Of a stretch of 11,853 nucleotides of DNA, positions 1-6,742 are shown one piece after another. Position 1 is the first letter of the stretch. Each line of letters begins with the position of its first letter. The notes beneath the pieces are model-generated. The model ran no database searches, was not told the DNA's origin, and worked only from the letters and a program-made list of their open reading frames with translations. A program made the translations under genes and the position numbers. Origin of the DNA: an uncultured Collinsella sp. (GTDB lineage Bacteria; Actinomycetota; Coriobacteriia; Coriobacteriales; Coriobacteriaceae); assembly GCA_900540905.1 (NCBI GenBank), contig UQHR01000048.1, forward strand, positions 1 to 11,853, given 5' to 3'.

Positions 1-20
1 CCGTGCGCTTGAACTGAGAA

Positions 21-50
21 GGGGGAGGCCTCGCGGCCTCCCCCTTTTTT
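21..50 (+). terminator. Strong intrinsic terminator of the gene upstream of the window
   Basis: A 10-bp perfect GC-rich stem (21-30 paired with 35-44) closes a TCGC tetraloop and is followed directly by six T residues (45-50). This is a textbook Rho-independent terminator on the + strand. It must serve a gene that ends in or before the first 17 bases; TGA stops at 10-12 and 15-17 are both possible ends. In many actinobacteria rpsA precedes coaE, so rpsA is a guess for the missing gene, but nothing visible proves it. Confidence 0.93.
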
Positions 51-176
51 GCGTTGTATATACGTTGTACTTTGGGACCTAGCTCCCCCGTATGTGCTCT
101 TACTGTTTGGCTGTATTCTGAGTCCATCTAGTGTATTTGAGCGATAATTACTCGCATTGGCGTTAGGGAGGGCTTG
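51..176 (+). promoter_or_regulatory. Leader and putative promoter region of coaE
   Basis: This 126-base stretch separates the upstream terminator from coaE, so a promoter is expected here. The best -10 candidate is GATAAT at 143-148 (5 of 6 to consensus), which would start transcription near 155. I see no good -35 at the matching distance. A near-palindrome (GGGACCTAGCTCCC, 74-87, one mismatched pair) and a direct repeat CGTTGTA (52-58 and 63-69, 11 bases apart) also lie here; their roles are unknown. AGGGAGGG at 165-172 is the ribosome site. Confidence 0.35.
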
Positions 177-818
177 ATGTTTACCGTATTTGTCTTGGGC
201 AATATTGCTTCGGGTAAGTCAACTGCCTGCCGCTATTTCGAATCTCGTGGCGCTATGCTTATCGATCTGGATGAGCTTGCAAAATCGCTGTATGTGCCGG
301 GCTCTGATATCGTCAATACACTCGCGGATGAATTCGGTTGGGACATTTTGGATGAGGAAGGCGGCATTCGCCGCGGCATCCTCGCTTCTCGAGCTTTCGC
401 TTCTCCTGATTCGGTCGCACGGCTCAATGACATCGTGCATCCCATTCTGATTGAACAGCTTTCGCTTAGGATTCTCGATCCGGTTTGTTGTACGGTTTCA
501 TCTCCCCGTTATCCTTTTGCGGTGGTCGAGGTTTCTGCTCCGACTGGTTTTGAGGATGCATTTGGCTTGGCTGATGAAATTTTGGTCATCAGCGCCCCTT
601 TGTCAGTTCGTCGCGAGCGCGCTATTCAACGTGGCATGGAGCCATCTGATTTTGATGCCCGTTCTGCTTGCCAGCCCGAAGAGTCTGCGCTGTGCAATCT
701 CGCTACAACTGTGATTGACAATGCGGCAGACGATAACTCGCTCTTTGAACAACTGGACGCATGGCTTTCGCGCCATGGGTTCGGGGATGTAGCGGATAAG
801 GAGGAGGCCGATGCCTAA
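177..818 (+). CDS. coaE: Dephospho-CoA kinase
   Basis: CoaE phosphorylates the 3'-OH of the ribose of dephospho-CoA with ATP, the last step of coenzyme A synthesis, in the cytoplasm. The 213-residue product has the usual family length. It opens with a P-loop, G8-N-I-A-S-G-K-S15, then has the acidic IDLDELAK segment that corresponds to the family's D-A-D-E-x-A-R substrate-site motif. An RLNDIVHP-type helix follows, and a VIDN motif near the C-terminus is typical of the adenine-binding end. The P-loop is variant: most CoaE have GGIGSGKS, here N and A replace two glycines. I chose ATG 177 over the in-frame TTG at 174 because AGGGAGG (165-171) is well spaced only for the ATG. The end overlaps the next gene by 8 bases, so the two are probably translated together. 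Confidence 0.9.
   Translation: MFTVFVLGNIASGKSTACRYFESRGAMLIDLDELAKSLYVPGSDIVNTLADEFGWDILDEEGGIRRGILASRAFASPDSVARLNDIVHPILIEQLSLRILDPVCCTVSSPRYPFAVVEVSAPTGFEDAFGLADEILVISAPLSVRRERAIQRGMEPSDFDARSACQPEESALCNLATTVIDNAADDNSLFEQLDAWLSRHGFGDVADKEEADA
798..807 (+). promoter_or_regulatory. Ribosome binding site of the transglycosylase gene inside coaE
   Basis: AAGGAGGAGG lies three bases before ATG 811 and inside the last codons of coaE. The AAGGAGG part is 6 bases from the start codon. It fixes the start of the downstream gene and supports translational coupling of the pair. Confidence 0.8.
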
Positions 819-1392
819 GACACGTTTCCTTACGTGGTATCGCCTTATACCGATGGCTGCCGTTTTTGCCTTCGGCCTTATCTCATTCGTTTACTCATAT
901 GCTCCTGCCGCTTTCTTTAAGCCGCTGTATCCGATTGACTACGAGGCGTATGTAAAGCAATCCAGTATTTCGCATAATCTGGATCCGTATCTGGTGTGCG
1001 CTGTCATTAAGTCTGAATCGAATTGGGATCCCGAGGCCGAGTCGAATCAGGGTGCTCAGGGATTGATGCAGCTGATGCCCGAGACTGCCCAGGATATGAT
1101 CGCCAAGGGCCTTGTCGACGGTGGCGAGTATTCGGCCGACAACCTTAACGATCCGGCTACGAATATCGAGTTTGGCTGTGCGTATCTTTCGTATCTTCTA
1201 GCGTATTTTAACGGGTCGACTGACAGTGCCATTGCCGCCTATAACGCCGGCATGGGCAATGTCGACGGATGGGCGCAGCAGAGTACGTCGCTTCATAATG
1301 CAATCACCTTTCCCGAGACGCAGGCGTATCTGATTCGTGTCAATAATGCCTGGGTTCGCTACAAAACCCTCTATCCCGATCGGTTCGTATAG
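811..1392 (+). CDS. Membrane-anchored lytic transglycosylase (SLT/goose-lysozyme-like domain)
   Basis: Predicted to cut the MurNAc-GlcNAc bond of peptidoglycan on the outer face of the membrane. The 193-residue protein has a short basic N-terminus, one hydrophobic segment (about residues 12-30) acting as an uncleaved anchor or signal peptide, and an SLT domain from about 43 to 185. Visible family motifs are VIKSESNW with the likely catalytic E69, then GAQGLMQLMP (81-90), and AYNAG (143-147). No LysM or other wall-binding domain is present, so it is a minimal enzyme. Soluble SLT-domain proteins of this size are common in Gram-positive bacteria, often with one N-terminal helix. It overlaps coaE by 8 bases and is followed after 51 bases by uvrB. 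The family call is firm; the biological role (wall turnover, division or secretion) cannot be read from the sequence. Confidence 0.9.
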   Translation: MPKTRFLTWYRLIPMAAVFAFGLISFVYSYAPAAFFKPLYPIDYEAYVKQSSISHNLDPYLVCAVIKSESNWDPEAESNQGAQGLMQLMPETAQDMIAKGLVDGGEYSADNLNDPATNIEFGCAYLSYLLAYFNGSTDSAIAAYNAGMGNVDGWAQQSTSLHNAITFPETQAYLIRVNNAWVRYKTLYPDRFV

Positions 1393-1412
1393 GACTATGC
1401 CTGCCGCCTGCG

Positions 1413-1438
1413 TATACTGCAGATATATGAGTTAGGAG
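1413..1438 (+). promoter_or_regulatory. Possible -10 element and ribosome site of uvrB
   Basis: TATACT at 1413-1418 matches 5 of 6 bases of a -10 hexamer and would start transcription near 1425. No convincing -35 exists 16-18 bases upstream, so the promoter is uncertain and uvrB may also be read from coaE. AGGAG at 1434-1438, five bases before ATG 1444, is a clear ribosome site. I find no LexA-like box between 1393 and 1443. Confidence 0.35.
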
Positions 1439-1443
1439 TATCC

Positions 1444-3684
1444 ATGGCGGAATTTGAAGTAGAACGCGTTGGTGGTGAACTTAAGCGCTTTGGCGTTGAA
1501 GGCTCTGACGTGCCGTTTAAGGTCGTGTCTCCCTATGACCCTGCAGGCTCTCAGCCTAAAGCCATTGAGTCGCTTGTGCAGGGTGTGAGGGACGGAGACC
1601 GCTATCAGGTTTTGCTGGGCGTGACTGGTTCGGGCAAGACCTTCACGATGGCAAAGACTATTGAGGCCCTGGGAAAGCCGACGCTGGTCATGGCTCCGAA
1701 TAAAACGCTCGCCGCTCAGCTTGCGAGCGAGCTCAAAGAGTTCTTTCCCAACAACGCTGTGGTCTACTTCGTCTCGTACTACGACTACTATCAGCCCGAG
1801 GCGTATGTGCCGCAAAGCGATACATATATCGAGAAAGACTCCTCGATTAACGAAGAGGTTGAGATGCTGCGACATCAGGCGACCGCATCGCTGCTCTCTC
1901 GACGCGATGTGATCGTTGTCGCATCGGTCTCGTGTATCTATGGCATTGGCTCTCCTGAGGACTATGCAGGTCTGGCTCCAAACGTCGACAAGAAGGTGCC
2001 GCTCGAGCGCGATGACTTTATCCATGCACTTATCGACATTCAATATGATCGCAATGACTATGACCTGGCACGCGGTACGTTCCGCGTGCGCGGCGATGTT
2101 GTCGACGTGTATCCGCCTTATGCCGAGCATCCGTTGCGGTTTGAGTTCTTTGGCGACGAGGTCGAGCTGATTGCCGAGATCGATGAGGTCACCGGTGAGA
2201 TGCTTCGTGAGTACGAGGCCATCCCTGTATGGCCGGCATCGCACTACGTGACCGAGAAGCCGAAGGTCAAGGCGGCTCTGAAATCGATCAGCGAAGAGTG
2301 CGAGAAGCGCGTGGCGGAGCTCAAGGCGACCGACAAGTTGCTCGAGGCGCAGCGTCTGCAGCAGCGCACCGATTATGATCTTGAGATGCTCGAGACGATG
2401 GGCTTTTGCAACGGCATCGAGAACTACTCGCGTCATCTGGACGGTCGCAAGCCGGGTGAGCCGCCGTTTACCCTAATCGATTACTTTCCCAAGGATATGC
2501 TCTGCATCATCGATGAGAGCCATGTGACGGTGCCGCAGATTCGCGGCATGCACGAAGGTGACCGCTCGCGTAAGGTGACGCTGGTGGAACACGGTTTTCG
2601 CCTGCCCTCGGCGCTCGATAACCGCCCGCTTCGTTTCGATGAGTTTGAGGCAAGGATACCCCAGTTTATCTATGTTTCGGCCACGCCGGGCGACTACGAG
2701 CTGCGGGTGAGCCAAAACGATGTGGAGCAGATTATTCGTCCGACTGGCCTGCTCGACCCCAAGATTGACGTGCGTCCAGTTCGCGGCCAGATTGACGATC
2801 TTGAGGACGAGATTCGCGAGCGCGTTGCCCGCAAGGAGCGCGTGCTGGTGACCACGTTGACCAAGCGCATGGCCGAGGACCTGACCGACCATCTGCTCGA
2901 CGCAGGCATTAAGGTCAATTACATGCACTCTGATACGGCGACAATGGACCGTGTCGAGATCCTGCGAACGCTGCGCGAGGGCAAGATCGATGTTCTCGTT
3001 GGCATCAACCTGCTTCGCGAGGGCTTGGATCTCCCCGAGGTCTCACTGGTGGCAATTCTCGATGCCGATAAGGAAGGCTTCTTGCGCAACCGCCGTTCGC
3101 TGATTCAGACGATTGGCCGTGCGGCCCGTAACGCCGATGGTGAAGTCATCATGTATGCAGACGTTGTGACCGATTCGATGAAAGAGGCCATCGAGGAGAC
3201 GCAGCGCCGTCGCGAGATTCAGATGGCATATAACGAAGAACATGGCATTGTGCCCAAGACAGTGCGCAAGGCCATCAACGACATCTCAAGTTTTATTGCC
3301 GAGGCCGAAAAAACTGTGGGCTCCAAGGGACGCTCGAAGGGCGACTCTCTTGGCCATGGCGCATTCTATACGCCCGATGAGTCGGGCGAGGGCGGTGTGC
3401 CGGAAACGGTGGCGCCCGAGCAGACACTTGCGGAGCAGTTGGAAGAACTGCCGCATGACGAGCTTGTGCGGATCGTCGAAACCATGGAAGAGGATATGCG
3501 TAACGCTTCTGCCGCTATGGACTTTGAGGAGGCGGCGCGCCTGCGCGATGCCGTCGTTCAGATTCGGGCGATGCTCGAGGGTGCGTCTGAGGACGAGACG
3601 ATCGAGCGCTTACGCTCGCAGGCCCGCAAGGGTTCCACGTTCGCATCGGGCAGAAAACGCCAGGGTGCACGGTTTAAGAAATAG
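1444..3684 (+). CDS. uvrB: UvrABC excision nuclease subunit B (DNA damage verification helicase)
   Basis: UvrB is loaded onto damaged DNA by UvrA, verifies the lesion with a limited ATP-driven strand separation, and then recruits UvrC for incision. The 746-residue product shows all the hallmarks. The Walker A motif GVTGSGKT is at 59-66, and the tyrosine-rich YYDYYQPEAY at 112-121 forms part of the beta-hairpin that clamps DNA. DESH at 357-360 is helicase motif II. The C-terminal helicase lobe has LVGINLLREGLDLPEV and QTIGRAARN. The UVR domain that binds UvrC lies at about 672-708. It is somewhat longer than many UvrB proteins: a low-complexity, Gly/Ser/Glu-rich linker (about 625-665) precedes the UVR domain, and a basic tail of roughly 38 residues follows it. 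A terminator follows directly, so uvrB is the last gene of this + strand group. Confidence 0.98.
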   Translation: MAEFEVERVGGELKRFGVEGSDVPFKVVSPYDPAGSQPKAIESLVQGVRDGDRYQVLLGVTGSGKTFTMAKTIEALGKPTLVMAPNKTLAAQLASELKEFFPNNAVVYFVSYYDYYQPEAYVPQSDTYIEKDSSINEEVEMLRHQATASLLSRRDVIVVASVSCIYGIGSPEDYAGLAPNVDKKVPLERDDFIHALIDIQYDRNDYDLARGTFRVRGDVVDVYPPYAEHPLRFEFFGDEVELIAEIDEVTGEMLREYEAIPVWPASHYVTEKPKVKAALKSISEECEKRVAELKATDKLLEAQRLQQRTDYDLEMLETMGFCNGIENYSRHLDGRKPGEPPFTLIDYFPKDMLCIIDESHVTVPQIRGMHEGDRSRKVTLVEHGFRLPSALDNRPLRFDEFEARIPQFIYVSATPGDYELRVSQNDVEQIIRPTGLLDPKIDVRPVRGQIDDLEDEIRERVARKERVLVTTLTKRMAEDLTDHLLDAGIKVNYMHSDTATMDRVEILRTLREGKIDVLVGINLLREGLDLPEVSLVAILDADKEGFLRNRRSLIQTIGRAARNADGEVIMYADVVTDSMKEAIEETQRRREIQMAYNEEHGIVPKTVRKAINDISSFIAEAEKTVGSKGRSKGDSLGHGAFYTPDESGEGGVPETVAPEQTLAEQLEELPHDELVRIVETMEEDMRNASAAMDFEEAARLRDAVVQIRAMLEGASEDETIERLRSQARKGSTFASGRKRQGARFKK

Positions 3685-3687
3685 CGA

Positions 3688-3730
3688 ACAGGCCCCGAGT
3701 TCCCTGTGGAGCTCGGGGCCTGTGTCTTTT
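3688..3730 (+). terminator. Intrinsic terminator after uvrB
   Basis: A 16-bp stem (3688-3703 with 3708-3723, one G-U pair at 3700/3711) closes a CTGT loop and is followed by GTCTTTT. It begins three bases after the uvrB stop. It lies between two converging genes and may also help end the - strand flavoprotein transcript, though the T content on that side (TTCGCTATTTCTT) is weak. Confidence 0.88.
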
Positions 3731-3749
3731 GCGCGCTGGAATTCGTGCG

Positions 3750-5390
3750 TTAGAGGTCCGCGATCAGGGCTTCGGCACAACGGATGCCGTCGGTGGCCGC
3801 GCTCATGATGCCGCCGGCATATCCAGCTCCCTCACCACAAGGGTAGAGGCCCGGGGTCGACACGGCATGGCACGTTCGGTCTCGGGTGACAGTGACCGGT
3901 GAGCTCGAACGAGTCTCCACGCCGGTAAGAACGGCATCGGGACGGTCGTAGCCTCGTAGCTTTTTTCCGAGTAGGGGAAGTCCCAGGCGGAGCGACTCGA
4001 CGATATGCTGCGGCAGGGCTTCGTCAATTGTCGTCCAGGTCACACCGAGCGGATAGGTGGGCTTTACCTTTCCGGGCGCCTTGCTGGCGCGTCCTGCGAG
4101 GAAATCTCCGACGAGTTGTGCCGGTGCGTTCCAGTTGGAACCGCCCAGGCGATAGGCGGCCGCCTCGCAGGCGCGCTGGAGCTCGATGCCGGCGAGCGGG
4201 TCATCGTTGGGAAGGTCCTCAGGCGTGACGTTAACGAGCAGGGCGGCGTTTGCGTTGCGTCCGTCGCGGGCATTGAGGCTGGCGCCGTTGACGCACAGGT
4301 GGCCCTGCTCGGAAGAGGCGGCGACAACCTGCCCGCCGGGGCACATGCAAAACGAGAACACGCTGCGGCCGTTGGGAAGATGGGCGACGAGCTTGTAGGG
4401 GGCTGCTCCGAGGGCAGGATGTCCCGCCAAGGCTCCATATTGGGCTCGGTCGATGTCGCGCTGCGGATGCTCGATGCGAACGCCCATGGCAAAGGTCTTT
4501 TGTGCGAGGGCCACGTTGTGGTCCTTAAGGAGCTCAAAAATATCGCGAGCAGAATGCCCACAGGCGAGGATGAGGTGCTTTGTTTCGATTGGCTCGTAAG
4601 CGGCGTCTTGGGACGATTGGACATCGATACCGGTGATGGCGCCAGACGCGTCGGTGCGAATGTCGACGAGCTTCGTTCGATAACGGACGACACCTCCGAG
4701 CTGCTCGGTGCGCTGGGATATAGCGGTGACAACCTTGGGAAGGATGTCGGAGCCAATGTGCGGCTTGGCATCCCACAGAATATCGCGGGGCGCACCCGCC
4801 TCGACGAAGGTTTCGAGGATAAGGCGATGGGCGGGATTTTTTGTTCCCGTATTGAGCTTGCCGTCCGAGAAGGTCCCCGCGCCGCCCAGACCAAATTGAA
4901 TATTGCTCTCGGGGTCGAGGATGCGCTCCTTTAGAAAGAGGTCGATCGCCTGCGAGCGGCGAAATGCCGGGTCGCCGCGCTCGATAAGCAAGGGCTTAAG
5001 ACCTGCTTCGGCGAGCGTGAGCGCAGCGAAAAGGCCGGCGCATCCGGCGCCGACAACGACGGGGCGCTCTTTGGATGCGTCGGAAATGGGGGAGGGGAAT
5101 GAAGGCTCATCGTCTTCTATCGCGCGTACGAGCGAGCGGTCACGTTCGGAAACGCTGTCGACCGCTTCTCGCTCGAGGTGGGGACTGGTCAGCTCAACAC
5201 GAAAGCTCAGGATAAAATGGACGTCTCGTTTTTTGCGAGCGTCGATTGACTTGCGGTGGAGCTCGATGGACTTGATCTCGGAGTCTTTGCAACGTAGGAC
5301 GCGCTTGGCGACTCGCTTGCCAACAATGAGGCAGGCATTTTCATCGCCGGCTTCATCGAGCGAAGCGTTGACTTGGGTGATTTCGATCAT
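3750..5390 (-). CDS. FAD-dependent oxidoreductase, COG2509-type (uncharacterised dehydrogenase)
   Basis: A 546-residue flavoprotein of a widespread family with no established substrate. Residues 1-105 form a small N-terminal domain (KRVAKRVLRCKDSEIK, then the HFILSFRVEL strand) typical of this family. The FAD-binding Rossmann motif GAGCAG is at 114-119, and the ribose-binding acid is E138 in LLIERG. Family signatures follow: GGAGTFSDGKL (169-179), GHSARD (278-283), CMCPGG (348-353), and the C-terminal FAD site CGEGAGYAGGI (518-528). The start is ATG 5390 because AAGGAGA lies just upstream; the longer open frame to 5513 would run into the neighbouring flavoprotein gene and has no such site. 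It lies on the opposite strand to uvrB, tail to tail. A hairpin separates it from the upstream flavoprotein gene. The family is certain; the reaction is unknown. Confidence 0.92.
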   Translation of the reverse strand: MIEITQVNASLDEAGDENACLIVGKRVAKRVLRCKDSEIKSIELHRKSIDARKKRDVHFILSFRVELTSPHLEREAVDSVSERDRSLVRAIEDDEPSFPSPISDASKERPVVVGAGCAGLFAALTLAEAGLKPLLIERGDPAFRRSQAIDLFLKERILDPESNIQFGLGGAGTFSDGKLNTGTKNPAHRLILETFVEAGAPRDILWDAKPHIGSDILPKVVTAISQRTEQLGGVVRYRTKLVDIRTDASGAITGIDVQSSQDAAYEPIETKHLILACGHSARDIFELLKDHNVALAQKTFAMGVRIEHPQRDIDRAQYGALAGHPALGAAPYKLVAHLPNGRSVFSFCMCPGGQVVAASSEQGHLCVNGASLNARDGRNANAALLVNVTPEDLPNDDPLAGIELQRACEAAAYRLGGSNWNAPAQLVGDFLAGRASKAPGKVKPTYPLGVTWTTIDEALPQHIVESLRLGLPLLGKKLRGYDRPDAVLTGVETRSSSPVTVTRDRTCHAVSTPGLYPCGEGAGYAGGIMSAATDGIRCAEALIADL

Positions 5391-5407
5391 CGAGGTCTCC
5401 TTAGAGG

Positions 5408-5440
5408 CAAGAAAGAGGCCGTCCGGTATCCCAGACGGCC
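5408..5440 (-). terminator. Terminator-like hairpin between the two flavoprotein genes
   Basis: On the - strand, a 10-bp GC-rich stem (5440-5431 with 5426-5417) closes a GATA loop and is followed by TCTTTCTT. The C5424/A5433 mismatch on the + strand becomes a G-U pair on the - strand RNA, so the structure suits - strand transcription. It lies 30 bases beyond the stop of the HI0933-type gene and 18 bases before the start of the next gene. It may end the mrp transcript, or act as an attenuator for the downstream gene. Confidence 0.75.
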
Positions 5441-5454
5441 CGAATGCGTTTTTG

Positions 5455-5460
5455 ATTATA
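5455..5460 (-). promoter_or_regulatory. Perfect -10 hexamer before the FAD oxidoreductase
   Basis: TATAAT on the - strand lies 10 bases after the stop codon at 5471. Transcription would start near 5448, just before the terminator-like hairpin at 5440-5408. No good -35 is visible at 16-19 bases, and no extended TG motif, so the promoter call is tentative. Confidence 0.4.
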
Positions 5461-5470
5461 GACTGCGCGG

Positions 5471-6742
5471 CTACAGGCTGCTTGCAGCGCGAATGCCCGA
5501 GAGCCATGCCCACGCAAGGTTAAAGCCTCCGCAATCGGCGTCGATGTCGAGCGCTTCGCCGCAGACGTAAAGCGGGGCGTCGACAACGCTGCGCGCGCGT
5601 AGACTGGGTGTTGAGATACTCTCGACAGATACGCCACCACGCGTGACCTGTGCCGAGCGCTCCTCGGCTGTTCCCTCAACGAGCAACTTAAAGTGCTTGA
5701 GGATCGAGACCAGGTGGATGACATCGTTGGAGCCTGGATGGCACTGCTCGAACGCCGTGCAGACGACGCGGGAGAGTTGCGGGGCGAGCATGCCGTCGAG
5801 CCAACGGGGATCGCGGGGCGAAAAGCCGCCGAGCAGCTCAACGCGCCGGTTGAGCATATCGAGCAGCTCGTCTTTGGAGAGGTCGGGGAAAACGTCGAGC
5901 AGGATCGTATCACCGCGCTGGATACGACGGGAGAGGTTGAAGACAGCGACGCCCGAGATGCCGAAGGCTCGAAACAGGACTTCACCGTCTTCGTGCCAGA
6001 GCTCATTATGATTGCGGGCGAGCGTCAAGCGGGCGCGGACGCGCAGGCCGTCCAACGTCTTGAGTGCCGCCCGATCGCCGACGACCGTTGCCGATACGGG
6101 GCAGAGGATGGGGCGCAGCGAAGTGAGGGGGAGGCTAAACGTATCGGCGATACCGGTGGGGTTGCCACCCGTGGCGATAATTACGGCATGTGCCTCCAGG
6201 GCCTCGTTCTTGCGAGGGACATCGGCGAGCGCTTTCCGAAGCGAGCGGAGCTCCGTTTTTCGGTCGTCGTGCTTTTTTGCCTTGAGCGCCCGCGCTGGAC
6301 GGTCTATTTGGAGTGTCCAGCCTTCGGAAGCTTTGTGCGCCGAGGCAACGTTGGCTCCGCAGATTAAGGTAATACCTAGGCGGTCGCAAACGTTGAGAAG
6401 CGCGTCGCGCACCGATTCTGCGCGAAGGGAGCGCGGGTATAGCCGGCCTTCCTCGGAGGTTGTCATGATGCCCAGCGAGGAGAAGAAACCCATAAGCTCT
6501 TGTTCGGGTTGGGGGCCCATGACAGATTCGACGAATGCGGGGTGGTTATACCGCTGAGGATCAATCGATTCGTTGGAGAGGTTGCAGCGGCCGTTACCGG
6601 TCGCAAGGAGCTTTAGGCCGCAGGCGACATCGCGCTCAACGATGCAGACGCTTTTGCCAGCACGTGCGGCCGTAATGGCGGCGGCGAGGCCTGAAGCCCC
6701 GCCGCCGATTACCAGGACGTCATAGAAGGCGCTCGTGTTCAC
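5471..6742 (-). CDS. HI0933/BaiN-family NAD(P)/FAD-dependent flavoprotein
   Basis: A 423-residue flavoprotein of the HI0933-like family, which includes BaiN, an enzyme linked to reduction of bile-acid intermediates, and many members of unknown role. The N-terminal FAD site is GGGASG (13-18) with the ribose-binding E37. The family motif KLLATGNGRCNLSN is at 44-57, and the C-terminal signature CGEALDIDADCGGFNLAWAW spans 394-413. The region around TGGNPTG (191-197) is shorter than usual: family members normally carry a TGG-S-P-x-TGS-G-G loop here. A basic, charged stretch (about 150-182) is inserted just before it. The start is GTG 6742, set by GAGG five bases upstream inside mrp; its GTG directly follows the mrp TAA. 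The gene is therefore in one operon with mrp and very likely translationally coupled. A bile-acid role cannot be inferred from family membership alone. Confidence 0.9.
   Translation of the reverse strand: MNTSAFYDVLVIGGGASGLAAAITAARAGKSVCIVERDVACGLKLLATGNGRCNLSNESIDPQRYNHPAFVESVMGPQPEQELMGFFSSLGIMTTSEEGRLYPRSLRAESVRDALLNVCDRLGITLICGANVASAHKASEGWTLQIDRPARALKAKKHDDRKTELRSLRKALADVPRKNEALEAHAVIIATGGNPTGIADTFSLPLTSLRPILCPVSATVVGDRAALKTLDGLRVRARLTLARNHNELWHEDGEVLFRAFGISGVAVFNLSRRIQRGDTILLDVFPDLSKDELLDMLNRRVELLGGFSPRDPRWLDGMLAPQLSRVVCTAFEQCHPGSNDVIHLVSILKHFKLLVEGTAEERSAQVTRGGVSVESISTPSLRARSVVDAPLYVCGEALDIDADCGGFNLAWAWLSGIRAASSL

Noticed and set aside
74..87. Near-palindrome before coaE as an operator
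   Set aside because: Only 6 of 7 pairs form, it matches no known site, and nothing links it to a promoter, so it is only mentioned in the leader entry.
1432..2436. Open frame of 334 codons on the - strand across uvrB
   Set aside because: It is fully antisense to the conserved uvrB frame, has no recognisable domain, and is a typical shadow frame in GC-rich DNA.
4005..4934. Open frame of 309 codons on the + strand across the FAD oxidoreductase
   Set aside because: It lies opposite a gene with clear flavoprotein motifs; its translation is low-complexity and matches no family I know.
5391..5513. Longer N-terminus for the FAD oxidoreductase starting at 5513
   Set aside because: It would overlap the end of the upstream flavoprotein gene, read through the hairpin, and lacks a ribosome site; ATG 5390 has AAGGAGA.
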